DNA of 64,000 nucleotides from Streptomyces profundus. Its GTDB lineage: Bacteria; Actinomycetota; Actinomycetes; Streptomycetales; Streptomycetaceae. Positions 25,705 to 34,859 of this stretch are shown here, in pieces. The stretch is from NCBI RefSeq assembly GCF_020740535.1, contig NZ_CP082362.1, forward strand, positions 682,001 to 746,000, in the 5' to 3' direction. Each line of letters starts with the position of its first letter. The first letter of the stretch is position 1. Made by a program: the position numbers and the translations under genes. Below the pieces are notes generated by a model, which saw only the letters and a list, made by a program, of their open reading frames with translations, did no database searches and was not told the origin of the DNA.

Positions 25705-26568
25705 CTACGCGTCCACCGCCGGGAGGACCCGTCCGGCTCCCTCGACGGGGTGGCGGGCGTGCGGCACCACCATGGGTGTCAGGGTCTGTGGATCGGGCAC
25801 GATCTCGCAGGCCAGGCCGAAGACGTCGGCGACCAGTTCGGCCGTCATCACCTCGGCCGGCGGCCCCTGGGCGACGAGGCGCCCGTCGTGCATCACGACG
25901 AGGTGGGTGGCGAACCTGGCGGCCTGGTTGAGATCGTGCAGCACCGCCACAACGGTGCGGCCCTCGCGGTGCAACTCGGCGCACAGCTCCAGCAGTTCGT
26001 ACTGGTGGGCCACGTCGAGGAAGGTGGTGGGCTCGTCCAGCAGCAGCAGGTCGGTCTGTTGGGCCAGCACCATCGCGATCCACACCCGCTGCCGCTGACC
26101 GCCGGAGAGTTCGCCGACCCTGGCGTCGGCGAGATCGGTGAGGCCGGTGCGCTCCAGGGCGAAGGAGATGGCCGTGTCGTCGTCCGGCGACCACTGGCGG
26201 AGCAGGGTGTGGTGCGGGTAGCGGCCCCGCCTGACCAGGCCCCGGACGCTGATGCCCTCGGGCGCGATCGGGCTCTGCGGCAGCAGCGCGATCTGCCGGG
26301 CTACCTCCTTGCCCCGGTAGGAGTGCAGGTCGGCGCCGTTGAGGAGGATGCGGCCCGACTCGGGCCTGACGGATCGGGCCAGGGCCTTGACCAGCGTGGA
26401 CTTCCCGCAGCCGTTGGGCCCGATGATCATGGTGAGTTCGCCCTGCGGGATGTCCAGGCTGAGGTCGTGGACGACCGGCGGGCCACCGCCGTAGGAGATC
26501 GTCACCTGGTGCGCCGCGAGGCCCTTCTCCGCCGGCGCCACCTCTTCGGTCGGCTCGTGGGTCGTCAC
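25705..26568 (-). CDS. Iron-siderophore ABC transporter ATP-binding protein
   Basis: This protein has 287 residues. Walker A is GPNGCGKST, signature LSGGQRQR, Walker B LLLLDEPTTFLD and H-loop VLHDLNQA, with the FepC/FhuC-type spacing SPIAPEGISVRGLVRRGRYPH. It drives ferric-siderophore import. The GTG start at 26568 overlaps the permease stop (GTGA) and is preceded by AAAGGGG; an in-frame ATG six codons upstream is possible. It is the last gene of the iron-box operon. Its coding density and codon use match its neighbours. Confidence 0.94.
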   Translation of the reverse strand: MTTHEPTEEVAPAEKGLAAHQVTISYGGGPPVVHDLSLDIPQGELTMIIGPNGCGKSTLVKALARSVRPESGRILLNGADLHSYRGKEVARQIALLPQSPIAPEGISVRGLVRRGRYPHHTLLRQWSPDDDTAISFALERTGLTDLADARVGELSGGQRQRVWIAMVLAQQTDLLLLDEPTTFLDVAHQYELLELCAELHREGRTVVAVLHDLNQAARFATHLVVMHDGRLVAQGPPAEVMTAELVADVFGLACEIVPDPQTLTPMVVPHARHPVEGAGRVLPAVDA

Positions 26569-27656
26569 AGTCGCCCCTTTCTCCATTCCCTGGTCAGCAG
26601 ATAGCCGAGGTAGACGCCGCCGATGGCCATGGTGTAGACCCCGACGGGCAGTCGGTCCTCCAGCGGCAGCTGTTGGGCGGCCAGATCGGCCGTGACCAGC
26701 AGCAGTGCGCCCATCAGGGCGGAGAGCGTGAGGTGGGCGCCCCAGGCGCCGGTGAGCCGGCGCGCGATCTGGGGCGCGGTGAGCGCGATGAAGGAGACCG
26801 GCCCCGCGACGCTGATCGCCCCGGCCGACAGCAGCACCGAGAGCAGCACGGCCATCGCCCTGGTGCGCTTGGGCTCGCCGCCCAGCGCGGCGGCGATCTC
26901 GTCGCCCATCTCGCCGATGTCCAAGCGGCGGGCCAGCAGCCAGGTCAGCGGCACCAGCACCAGCAGCACCAGTCCTATGGTCCTGGCGTCGTCCCAGGAC
27001 TTGGCGGCCAGGCTGCCGCTGACATAGGAGGCCAGCGCGGTGGCCCGGTCCCGTTCGACGGCGTAGACCACGTACTGGATGATCGCGGTGGCGATCGCCG
27101 CCACCCCGATGCCGGCGACGATCAGCCGCCCCGGGTCGCGGAATCCGGTGCCGGTGGAGAAGTACACCAGGGTGACGGCCGCCGCGGCACCGATCAGCGC
27201 GCCCAGCGGCACCGGGATGGTGTCCGGCATCCGCAGCGCCACCACCGCGGCGCCCGCGCCCGCGCCGGCGCCCAGGCCGATCACGTCGGGGCTGCCCAGC
27301 GGGTTGCGGGTGACGGACTGGAAGAGCGCGCCCGAGAGGCCGAGCGCGGCGCCGGCGCCGATGGCGACGGTCAGCCGGGGGCCGCGCAGCCGGTCGAGGA
27401 CGAAGAGCTCCTTGCCCTCGGCGCCGCCGGTGAGGGCGTTGGGCAACTCGCCCAGCGGGATGCCGAGTCGGCCCATGCTGAGGGTCGCCACGCCGGCGAC
27501 GACGATCAGCGCCACCGTGCCGACGGCGGCGAGCACCGAGGTGAGCCCCACCGGCAGCGCCAGCCAACGGCCCAGCGCGAACATGCCCCTGGGCCTGGCG
27601 GGCGCCGGCGCCGACGGCCCCTCGGTGGCGGGGCGGGTGTCGACCGTCCCAGTCAT
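26565..27656 (-). CDS. Siderophore ABC transporter permease (FecCD type)
   Basis: This 363-residue permease is of the BtuC/FecCD fold with about ten membrane segments. Hallmarks are GAALGLSGALFQSVTRNPLGSPDVIGLGAGA and the C-terminal GPVSFIALTAPQIARRL, which contacts the ATPase. It forms the translocation channel with the other permease. Its start and the upstream stop overlap by ATGA. Confidence 0.94.
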   Translation of the reverse strand: MTGTVDTRPATEGPSAPAPARPRGMFALGRWLALPVGLTSVLAAVGTVALIVVAGVATLSMGRLGIPLGELPNALTGGAEGKELFVLDRLRGPRLTVAIGAGAALGLSGALFQSVTRNPLGSPDVIGLGAGAGAGAAVVALRMPDTIPVPLGALIGAAAAVTLVYFSTGTGFRDPGRLIVAGIGVAAIATAIIQYVVYAVERDRATALASYVSGSLAAKSWDDARTIGLVLLVLVPLTWLLARRLDIGEMGDEIAAALGGEPKRTRAMAVLLSVLLSAGAISVAGPVSFIALTAPQIARRLTGAWGAHLTLSALMGALLLVTADLAAQQLPLEDRLPVGVYTMAIGGVYLGYLLTREWRKGRL

Positions 27657-28693
27657 GTGTTCCCCCTCATCCGGCGCACGACGAACAGCAGCACGGGCGC
27701 CCCCACGAAGGCGGTGACCACGCCGACGGGCAGCTCCTGGGGGCGCAGCACGAGCCGGCCCATGACGTCGGCGCACAGCAGCAGGGTGGGCCCGACCAGC
27801 GCGGAGAACGCCAGTTGGAGCCGGAAGTCGACGCCGACCAGGGCCCGCACGATATGCGGCACGGCGAGGCCGACGAACGCGATCGGCCCCACGGCCGCCG
27901 TGGCCGCGGCGCAGAGCAGGGTGGCGGCGAGCAGGCCGCCGGCCCGGGTGAGCGTCGGGTTGGCGCCCAGCGCGCGGGCCGACTCGTCGCCCAGCGCCAG
28001 GGTGTTGAGCCCGGCGGCGACCACGGCGGCCAGCAGTAGGCCGACGATCGCGAACGGCAGCACGGAGCGGAACACCTCGAAGTTCCGGCCGCCCAGCGAA
28101 CCCACCACCCAGACGCGGGTGGTGTCGAAGACCAGTGGTTTGCTGAGCGTCACCGCCTGGACGTAGGCGGAGAGCACGGCCGAGACCACGGCGCCGGCCA
28201 GCACCAGGCGCACCAGGCCCGCGCTCACGCCGGCCGAGCCGACGGCGTAGACCAGCAGCCCGGCGAGCAGCGCGCCGGGCAGCGCCCACCAGACGGCGCC
28301 GGCCCGGCCGGTGGCGCCCAGGAACGCGGTGGCCGTGACCACACCGGCGGAGGCGCCGGCGTTGATGCCCAACAGGCCGGGGTCCGCCAGCGGGTTGCGG
28401 GTGATGCCCTGCATCAGGGTGCCGCCGACGGCCAGGCAGACGCCCGCCAGAATCCCCAACGCGGTACGCGGGTAGCGGCTTTCGACCACGGTCTCGATAT
28501 AGGGGTCGGCGTCTCCGAAGAGGACGGCGAACACCTCGCCGAGCGAGGTGGTCTTGCTGCCGAAGACGACGCTCGCCAGCGCGGCGAGCGTGAGGATGAG
28601 CAGCCCGAGCAGGAGAAGGCCGACCAGTCGGGTGGTGCGGGCACGGCCGGGGCCCGCACCACCCGACGTGGGCTTCGTCAGGGTGACGGTCAT
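27653..28693 (-). CDS. Siderophore ABC transporter permease (FecCD type)
   Basis: This 346-residue FecCD-family permease has an N-terminal anchor (TTRLVGLLLLGLLILTLAALASVVF), GGTLMQGITRNPLADPGLLGINAGAS, and the ATPase-contact region GPIAFVGLAVPHIVRALVG. It is the second permease gene after the binding protein, 28 bases downstream of that gene's stop, and is coupled to the next permease. Confidence 0.94.
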   Translation of the reverse strand: MTVTLTKPTSGGAGPGRARTTRLVGLLLLGLLILTLAALASVVFGSKTTSLGEVFAVLFGDADPYIETVVESRYPRTALGILAGVCLAVGGTLMQGITRNPLADPGLLGINAGASAGVVTATAFLGATGRAGAVWWALPGALLAGLLVYAVGSAGVSAGLVRLVLAGAVVSAVLSAYVQAVTLSKPLVFDTTRVWVVGSLGGRNFEVFRSVLPFAIVGLLLAAVVAAGLNTLALGDESARALGANPTLTRAGGLLAATLLCAAATAAVGPIAFVGLAVPHIVRALVGVDFRLQLAFSALVGPTLLLCADVMGRLVLRPQELPVGVVTAFVGAPVLLFVVRRMRGNT

Positions 28694-28721
28694 CGCGTGA
28701 GCGTTGCCTCGGTCGGGGCGG

Positions 28722-29804
28722 TCAGTCGTCGAGGGTGGTGAGGGCCTCGTCGATCAGCGGCAGATAGCGGTCGATGCTCCACGGCACGGTCAGCGGGTTG
28801 ATGATCGAGGAGGCGGTGACGAACGGGGTGTCGTCGCTGGCGACGACGCCGCCGCGCGACACGGCGGGGATGGCGGCGTAGAGCGGCTGGGCCTCGGTCT
28901 CCTGCCGCGACTCCTCGTCGCTGTAGAAGGTGAACACCAGATCGCTGTCGTTGAGCTTGTCGGCGTTCTCCAGGCCGATCAGCGCGGAGTCGGTGCCCTC
29001 CAGCTCCTCGAACTCCTCGACCACGGGGTCGACGGTCAGCCCCAGCGACGACACCATCTCGACCCGCTGCTCCTCGGGGAGGAAGACGCCGAGGCTGCCG
29101 GGGTCGACGGTGTAGATGTAGGAGAAGGTGACGCCCTCGTACTCGGGGCGGGACTCGGCGGCCGCGGCCAGTTGGTCCCTGATGTCGCCGATCAGCACCT
29201 CGGCCTGGTCGGGCTGGCCGAGCGCGGTCGCTATCAGCTCGATCTGCTCGTCCCAGTTGGTGGACCAGGGCAGGTCGGGGTAGGCCACGGTGGGCGCGAT
29301 GTCGTTGAGGATGTCGAACTGGTCCTGGCTGATGCCGGACCAGGCGGCCAGGATGACGTCCGGCTCCAGTTCGAGGATGGTGTCGAAGTCGATGTCCTCG
29401 CCGCCGGCGAACTGCGTGGGCAGCTCCTCGCCCCGCTCGGTCACCGCCTCGTGGATCCAGGGCAGATAGCCGGTGTCGTCGCTGCCCCACTCGTAGGACT
29501 CGATGCCCACCGGGGTGTTGCCCAGGGCGATGGCGGTCTCCGCCGAGCCCTGGCCGAGGGTGACCACGCGCTGCGGCTGCTCGGTGATCTCGGCCTCGCC
29601 GAGCGCGCTCTCGATGGTGACGGGGAACGCCTCCCCGCCGCCCCCACCGCCGTCGGTGTCCGACGAGGAGCCCGAGGACGCGTCGTCGTCCGAGTCATCC
29701 GAATCGTCCGACGAGGAGCAGCCGCTGAGCACCAGCGCGGCTGCGGTGGCTGCGGCGGCGAGAGCGACGCTCTGACGGCGCGCGCGGGGGAGGTAGGACG
29801 GCAT
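28722..29804 (-). CDS. Iron-siderophore-binding lipoprotein
   Basis: This protein has 360 residues with a lipoprotein signal and lipobox LSGC (Cys near residue 29). A very acidic Ser/Asp/Gly spacer (DDSDDSDDDASSGSSSD) tethers the domain to the membrane. It is followed by a type III periplasmic binding fold: PQRVVTLGQGSAETAIALG, LEPDVILAAWSGIS and VAYPDLPWSTNWDEQI. It captures ferric siderophores for the two permeases. The start at 29804 has AAAGGAA upstream. The iron box at 29844-29859 lies 40 bases before the gene, so expression should rise on iron limitation. Confidence 0.93.
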   Translation of the reverse strand: MPSYLPRARRQSVALAAAATAAALVLSGCSSSDDSDDSDDDASSGSSSDTDGGGGGGEAFPVTIESALGEAEITEQPQRVVTLGQGSAETAIALGNTPVGIESYEWGSDDTGYLPWIHEAVTERGEELPTQFAGGEDIDFDTILELEPDVILAAWSGISQDQFDILNDIAPTVAYPDLPWSTNWDEQIELIATALGQPDQAEVLIGDIRDQLAAAAESRPEYEGVTFSYIYTVDPGSLGVFLPEEQRVEMVSSLGLTVDPVVEEFEELEGTDSALIGLENADKLNDSDLVFTFYSDEESRQETEAQPLYAAIPAVSRGGVVASDDTPFVTASSIINPLTVPWSIDRYLPLIDEALTTLDD

Positions 29805-29843
29805 GGACGTTCCTTTGTCTCGAAGCGGACCCGAGGAGGATAG

Positions 29844-29859
29844 CTTAGGTAAGCCTAAG
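29844..29859. promoter_or_regulatory. Iron box (DmdR/IdeR-type operator)
   Basis: CTTAGG TAAG CCTAAG, an inverted repeat with the TTAGG/CCTAA halves typical of DtxR/IdeR/DmdR sites, lies immediately upstream of the siderophore-binding gene. Fe(II)-loaded repressor should shut off the four-gene operon. Confidence 0.82.
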
Positions 29860-30032
29860 TTTAGCCACGCGCCCGGCCCCCGGGACCATCGGGCCCGCCC
29901 GGCGGAGTTGGCCCCCTCCGCGCCGAACGCGCCGCGCACGCGCACCGAACGCGCCGTCCCCGCGCGCCGGATGCCCGGAACCCGCCGTCCCCGGCCGCCA
30001 ACGCGCCGGCGGGGAAGGCGGGTTGAGGGGTG

Positions 30033-31625
30033 TCAGGACTTGGCGAGCGCCGGGGCTGCGGTGGGCTCGTCGCCACCGGCCGCCGGCTCCAGATCCAGGC
30101 TGTCGCGCAGCCTGGTCGCGCTGAGGAAGAGGGTCGCCACCAGACCGACCACCGCGATCGCCGCCGAGATCATGAAGATATGGCCGGTCGCGTCGCCATA
30201 GGCGCCCCGGACGATCTCCTGGACGGGCGGCGGCATGGCCGCCACGTTGAGCGTCGACGCGTCCGCGTCACCGCCCGAGGGGTCGATGCCGGCGGCGGAG
30301 AGCCCCTGGGCGATCTTGGTGCTCACCTGGTTGGCGAGCACCGCGCCCAGCACCGAGACCCCGATGGTGCCGCCGAGCGAACGGAAGAAGGTGATCGCCC
30401 CGCTGGCCGCGCCGACCTCGTGCAGCGACACGGTGTTCTGCACCACCAGCAGCAGGTTCTGCATCGACGCGCCGACCCCGACCCCGACGAGGAACATCCC
30501 GATGCCCACAAAGACCAGCGAGGTGGTGTGGTCGATGGTGGAGAGGGCCAGGAACCCCAGGGTGAGGGTGACCACACCGCCGACGATATAGGGCTTGACC
30601 TGGCCCGTTCTTGACACCAGACGGCCGGCCACGGCGGCGCTGACCAGCACGCCGAGCATCATCGGGATGGTGAGCAGCCCCGCCTCGGTGGGCGAGTAGC
30701 CGCGCCCGGTCTGGAAGTACTGGCCCAGGAAGACGGCGCCGCCGAACATCGCCATGCCGACGGAGGCGCTGGCGACGATCGCCAGGGCCGGATCCCGGCG
30801 GCGCACCACGTGCACCGGCACGATCGGCTCCCTGACCCGGACCTCGACCCACACGGCGGCGACACCGAGCACCACGCTGGCGCCCAGCAGGGCCCCGGTC
30901 TGCCAGGAGACCCAGGCGAACTCGTTGTTGACGAAGGTCACCCAGAGCAGCAGCAGGCTGACGCTGACCGCGATCAGCGAGGCGCCCAGGTAGTCCACCT
31001 TGACGTCGGGGCGGCGCACCTCGTCGAGCCGCAGCGTGCGGGAGAGCAGCACCAGGGCGAGCAGGGTGAAGGGGACGCCGATGAAGAAGCACCAGCGCCA
31101 GCCGAGCCAGGACACATCGGTGATCGCGCCGCCGAGCAGCGGCCCGCCGACGGTGGCGACGGCCATGATCCCGCCGAGGTAGCCGTTGTAGCGGCCCCGC
31201 TCCTTGGGCGTGACCATCGCCGCGATGATCACCTGGACCAGCACCTGGAGGGCGCCGAGCCCCAGGCCCTGCACCGCCCTGAAGCCGATCAGCTGGGCGG
31301 TGTTCTGCGCGAACCCGCAGGCGAGCGAGGAGAAGGTGAAGATCAGGATGCCGACCTGAAGCAGCAGTTTCTTGCTGAACAGGTCCGCCAGCTTGCCCCA
31401 GATCGGCGTGGACGCTGTGGACGTCAGCAGGGTGGCGGTGACCACCCAGGTGTACTGGGACTGCGTGCCGTTGAGCGAGCCGATGATCTGGGGCAGGGCC
31501 ACCGAGACGATCGTGGAGCTGATCATCGCCATGAAGAGCACGATGAACAGCCCGCTCATGGCCCGTAGGACATGGCGATGATCCATCGGCGCACCCTTCG
31601 GCTGCGCGACGGTTGTTGCGCTCAC
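30033..31625 (-). CDS. MFS multidrug efflux transporter, DHA2 (EmrB/QacA) family
   Basis: This 530-residue protein has about 14 hydrophobic segments. It carries the motif region WVVTATLLTSTASTPIWGKLADLFSKKLLL (motif A) and GLGLGALQVLVQVIIAAMVTPKERGRYNGYLGGIMAVATVGGPLLGG, the antiporter motif C region. This is the 14-TMS drug:proton antiporter type. The GTG at 31625 was preferred because GGAGG lies six bases upstream; ATG at 31586 is a weaker alternative. It is divergent from the TetR gene, with a palindromic operator between, so repression relieved by a drug ligand is the likely control. The C-terminus is a short Glu/Ala/Pro tail. Confidence 0.93.
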   Translation of the reverse strand: MSATTVAQPKGAPMDHRHVLRAMSGLFIVLFMAMISSTIVSVALPQIIGSLNGTQSQYTWVVTATLLTSTASTPIWGKLADLFSKKLLLQVGILIFTFSSLACGFAQNTAQLIGFRAVQGLGLGALQVLVQVIIAAMVTPKERGRYNGYLGGIMAVATVGGPLLGGAITDVSWLGWRWCFFIGVPFTLLALVLLSRTLRLDEVRRPDVKVDYLGASLIAVSVSLLLLWVTFVNNEFAWVSWQTGALLGASVVLGVAAVWVEVRVREPIVPVHVVRRRDPALAIVASASVGMAMFGGAVFLGQYFQTGRGYSPTEAGLLTIPMMLGVLVSAAVAGRLVSRTGQVKPYIVGGVVTLTLGFLALSTIDHTTSLVFVGIGMFLVGVGVGASMQNLLLVVQNTVSLHEVGAASGAITFFRSLGGTIGVSVLGAVLANQVSTKIAQGLSAAGIDPSGGDADASTLNVAAMPPPVQEIVRGAYGDATGHIFMISAAIAVVGLVATLFLSATRLRDSLDLEPAAGGDEPTAAPALAKS

Positions 31626-31678
31626 GCGCGACCTCCAGCAGAGACGTTCGAGGGAGACCGTTTCACTGTACATGCACA

Positions 31679-31706
31679 TTGCGCATAATTGCGCAGAGGG
31701 TAATAT
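31679..31706 (+). promoter_or_regulatory. Putative promoter and TetR operator between efflux pump and regulator
   Basis: TGCGCA TAAT TGCGCA (31680-31695) is two self-complementary hexamers separated by four bases, in an AT-rich stretch. TTGCGC (31679-31684) and TAATAT (31701-31706), 16 bases apart, could be the -35 and -10 of the TetR gene, so the operator would cover the -35 and spacer. The minus-strand pump promoter lies in the same 100 bases. Confidence 0.65.
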
Positions 31707-31732
31707 TGCTCACCAGGTAGGATCACGGAGAT

Positions 31733-32320
31733 ATGGAGAGCATCACGGGACTGCGCGAGCGCAAGAAGGCGGCCACCCGCCAGGCCGTCCACGAGGCGGC
31801 CCTGCGCCTCACCGTCGAGCACGGGATCGAGAACGTGACGGTGGAGGCCATCGCGGACGCGGTCGGCATCTCGCGGCGCACCTTCTCCAACTACTTCTCC
31901 AGCAAGGAGGACGCGCTGCTCTTCGGCGAGGAGCAGCAGACCAGGGCCCTGGTCGAGATGCTGCGCCAGCGCCCGGCCGACGAGCCCGCCTGGGCGGCGC
32001 TCCGCGCCTCGGCCACCGCGCTCTCCGCGCGCATGGGCACCCCGGAGGAGCGGGCCTGGGCGGCGCGGAGCAAGCTCGCCAAGCGCCATCCCTCGCTGCT
32101 GGCCCGCCAGATGGGGAGCCATGTCGCGCTGGAGCGGGATCTGGTGGAGGCGCTCGACGGCCGCCCCGGCACGGAGCGGATCCGCCCCGAGGTCTACGCC
32201 GGCGCGTTCCTCACCTCGCTGCGGATCGCCACCCGCAGCTGGATCGAGGCGGGCGGCACGGGCGAACTGCTGGACTTCTTCGACGAGGTCCAGAGCGAGA
32301 TGGCCCTTCCCTTCCGGTAG
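31733..32320 (+). CDS. TetR-family repressor
   Basis: This 195-residue protein has the N-terminal helix-turn-helix GIENVTVEAIADAVGISRRTFSNYFSSKEDALL (about residues 29-61) and a C-terminal helical ligand domain rich in Arg/Ala. It is divergent from the DHA2 pump and separated from it by the palindromic site at 31680, the usual arrangement for a repressor of its neighbouring pump and of itself. The ATG start places the DNA-binding domain 10-20 residues from the N-terminus, as normal. Confidence 0.93.
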   Translation: MESITGLRERKKAATRQAVHEAALRLTVEHGIENVTVEAIADAVGISRRTFSNYFSSKEDALLFGEEQQTRALVEMLRQRPADEPAWAALRASATALSARMGTPEERAWAARSKLAKRHPSLLARQMGSHVALERDLVEALDGRPGTERIRPEVYAGAFLTSLRIATRSWIEAGGTGELLDFFDEVQSEMALPFR

Positions 32321-32520
32321 ATCGCGCGAGGGGACACACACCAAAGACGACGACAAGCAGCACCACGAGAAGACCGAATCGCCCACTTCCCAGGAGGTTC
32401 CGGACGGTCTCCCACATTGACGATCGCCTCGATCCTTCCTAGGAGTGGAGGGAGAAGGGTTTCCCGGCCCTGGCCTCGCGTCCCGGAAACCCGGCCCCGC
32501 TCCCCCACGGAGAGGCCGTC

Positions 32521-34020
32521 ATGCGAGAACCGAACCTCCGGGTGCGCCGCACGCTCCGCGTTCCCGCCGTGCTGCTCGGCACCGCCCTGCTCGCGACCTC
32601 CCTCGCCGCCACGGCGACCAGCGCCCAGGAGCCGAGCGTCCCCGCCGAGCCCGCCCCCGCCCCAGCGGCAACTGTCTGCAACGAGCACTGCGACGGTCGC
32701 GACACCGCCGAAGCCGCCGAGGACCGGCTCGCGGTGAGCGCCGAACTCCACGGCAGGACGGTGGAGTTGCGCTTCGACGACAGCAGCGCCATGGGCTGGG
32801 CCGCCGTCTCGGACAGCTCGCCAGGCGACCAGGTCTGGCTCGACCGCTCCTTCGACGGCGGCGCTTCCTGGGCCGACGACAGCCGCATCGGCGACACCAC
32901 GACGCCCGATGGCGCCGACGCCGCGGTCAGCCCCATGTTCAACGTGGACCACTGGGGCGAACGGGGTGTGGGCGCCCTCCGCGCCTGCCTCCAGGCCACC
33001 GGACAGCCCGAGATCACCTGCACCGACTGGGCCCGATCCACCTGGAACGCCGGCGAGCCGGCCACCGCTGCCGCCACCGCGCTGATGATGCTCTACGACC
33101 CGGACAACGGGCTCTTCGAGAACCACTGGTGGGTCAGCGCCAACGCGGTCACCGCCATCATCGACAACATCCGCGTCACCGGGATGCCCTCCTACGCCTA
33201 TGTCGTGGAGACCACCTACGAGGAGCAGATCGACGGCGCCGAGGGCCAGTTCAGAAACGAGTACCTGGACGACACCGGCTGGTGGGCACTCGCCTGGATC
33301 GGCGCCTACGACCTCACCGGCGAGGAACGCTATCTGGAGACCGCGCGGGCCGGCGCCGACCACATGGACGACCACTGGACCGACCTCTGCGGCGGAGGCG
33401 TGCAGTGGATGGTGGACAACCCCTACAAGAACGCCGTCACCAACGAGCTGTACATCCAGCTCAACGCCGCGCTCCACAACCGGCTCCCGGGCGACACCGT
33501 CCACCTGGAGCGCGCCGAGCGCGGCTGGGCCTGGCTCGCGAACAGCGGCATGATCAACGAGGACAACCTGGTCAACGACGGCCTCGACGCCGGCAACGGC
33601 TGCGTCAACAACGGCCAGACCACCTGGACCTACAACCAGGGCGTCATCCTGGGCGCGCTCGCCGAACTGAGCGCGGCCACCGGCGACGAGGGCCTGTTGG
33701 AGACCGCCCGCACCCTGGCGGACGCCTCCACGACGGCGCCGGGACTGCACCAGGACGGCGTGCTCACCGAGCCATGCGAGCCCGACTGCGGCGCCGACGG
33801 CCCCTCGTTCAAGGGCCCCTACACCCGAGGGCTCGGCGCGCTCGACGAGGCGCTGCCCGACCGGCCCTACACCGACTACCTCCAGAGCCAGGCGAACGCG
33901 GCCATGGCCGACGCGCGCACCTCCCTCGACATGTACGACCTCTCCTGGCGCGGCCTGGCCGACAGCTTCGGCGTCGGCCAACAGCACGCCGCGCTCGACC
34001 TGTTGAACGCGGCGCGCTGA
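32521..34020 (+). CDS. Secreted glycoside hydrolase family 76 (alpha-1,6-mannanase-like)
   Basis: This protein has 499 residues with a Sec signal (about 1-35) and a Pro/Ala spacer. Residues 68-165 form a beta-rich domain of unknown role. The catalytic (alpha/alpha)6 barrel follows, with the GH76 Asp-Asp pair in EYLDDTGWW (D250, D251), YLETARAGADHM and TWTYNQGVILGAL. GH76 enzymes cut alpha-1,6-mannan, such as fungal cell-wall mannan or actinobacterial lipomannan. GGAGAAGG-like sequence lies well upstream; the ribosome site before the ATG is weak. A strong hairpin at 34043 ends the gene. Confidence 0.9.
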   Translation: MREPNLRVRRTLRVPAVLLGTALLATSLAATATSAQEPSVPAEPAPAPAATVCNEHCDGRDTAEAAEDRLAVSAELHGRTVELRFDDSSAMGWAAVSDSSPGDQVWLDRSFDGGASWADDSRIGDTTTPDGADAAVSPMFNVDHWGERGVGALRACLQATGQPEITCTDWARSTWNAGEPATAAATALMMLYDPDNGLFENHWWVSANAVTAIIDNIRVTGMPSYAYVVETTYEEQIDGAEGQFRNEYLDDTGWWALAWIGAYDLTGEERYLETARAGADHMDDHWTDLCGGGVQWMVDNPYKNAVTNELYIQLNAALHNRLPGDTVHLERAERGWAWLANSGMINEDNLVNDGLDAGNGCVNNGQTTWTYNQGVILGALAELSAATGDEGLLETARTLADASTTAPGLHQDGVLTEPCEPDCGADGPSFKGPYTRGLGALDEALPDRPYTDYLQSQANAAMADARTSLDMYDLSWRGLADSFGVGQQHAALDLLNAAR

Positions 34021-34042
34021 GGCGCCAGCCCCGCGACGAAAG

Positions 34043-34074
34043 GCCCCGCCGGACGCGGTCGCGTCCGGCGGGGC
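34043..34074. terminator. Hairpin terminator after GH76 gene
   Basis: A perfect 14-bp stem (GCCCCGCCGGACGC and complement) with a GGTC loop, 23 bases after the GH76 stop, between converging GH76 and LPMO genes. Confidence 0.85.
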
Positions 34075-34127
34075 TCCCGTCCGGGGGCGGTGGCTCAGCC
34101 TCGGAGCGGTGTCACATGTCCGGCGTC

Positions 34128-34790
34128 TCAGCCGAAGTTGACATCACTGCACAGGTAGTACGACTGGTCCAGGTGCGAGGCCTGCCAGATGGTGAACACG
34201 ACATGGTGCCCGCTGCGGCCCGGCGCGCTCACGTCGAAGGAGATGTTCTGCGCCGGCGGGTAGGAGCCCGTGGTCTCCACCAGCTCCAGGTCGCCCCAGC
34301 CGAGCGCCTGGGTGGTGGGGTCGAAGCCCTGCCTGGTCACATAGACCTGGAAGTAGTCGGCACCGTGGCTGGCCTGGTCGAACAGCTCCACGGTGAAGTT
34401 GGAGCCGACATCGGTGGTCTTCCAGGGACCGATGGCGTCGAGCGAGTCGTAGCGACCGCCCTCGGTGTTACCACCGCTGCACAGGGTGCCGTTGGGGATG
34501 GCGCCCTGGTGGTTGCCACCGACGTTCTCCCGGTACAGGCCGTTCCAGTTCCACATGGCGTTGGGGTTGTCCTGCCACGCCTGCCAGCACATGGGGTCTT
34601 CCTGCGCCATGTCCGGGTTGAGGTGGTCACTGCCCCAACGGTCGAAGCAGCTGTAGTTCCGCGAGGCCGGATCGACGATGGACCCGTGGGCGCTGGCGGT
34701 CTCGGTCCAGGGGATCAGAAAGAGCATCGCCGCCGCGAGCAGGGCGCCCAGCCTGACGGTCCATGATTTTGCAGGTGCATGCCAATACAT
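34128..34790 (-). CDS. Lytic polysaccharide monooxygenase, AA10 family, catalytic domain only
   Basis: This protein has 220 residues. The signal peptide ends ASA|HGS, so His35 becomes the mature N-terminus that forms the copper histidine brace with His142 (QASHGADYF). Conserved AA10 pieces include SRNYSCFDRWG, MCWQAW, NWNGLYRENVGGNHQ and WKTTDVG. Four cysteines can form disulfides. Length shows a bare catalytic domain with no carbohydrate-binding module. The style fits the cellulose/chitin-active Streptomyces clade. It oxidatively cuts crystalline polysaccharide outside the cell. The perfect CebR box at 34829-34842, about 40 bases upstream, predicts cellobiose induction and so points to cellulose rather than chitin. 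Confidence 0.93.
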   Translation of the reverse strand: MYWHAPAKSWTVRLGALLAAAMLFLIPWTETASAHGSIVDPASRNYSCFDRWGSDHLNPDMAQEDPMCWQAWQDNPNAMWNWNGLYRENVGGNHQGAIPNGTLCSGGNTEGGRYDSLDAIGPWKTTDVGSNFTVELFDQASHGADYFQVYVTRQGFDPTTQALGWGDLELVETTGSYPPAQNISFDVSAPGRSGHHVVFTIWQASHLDQSYYLCSDVNFG

Positions 34791-34828
34791 AACGCGCGAA
34801 CTCCGTCTTCCGGTTTGGGGGTTCCGGT

Positions 34829-34842
34829 TGGGAGCGCTCCCA
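34829..34842. promoter_or_regulatory. CebR box upstream of LPMO
   Basis: TGGGAGCGCTCCCA, perfect and identical to the copy upstream of the CE15 gene, located about 40 bases before the LPMO ATG where a repressor would block the promoter. Confidence 0.9.
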
Positions 34843-34859
34843 TAGCTAGGGTGAGTGTA

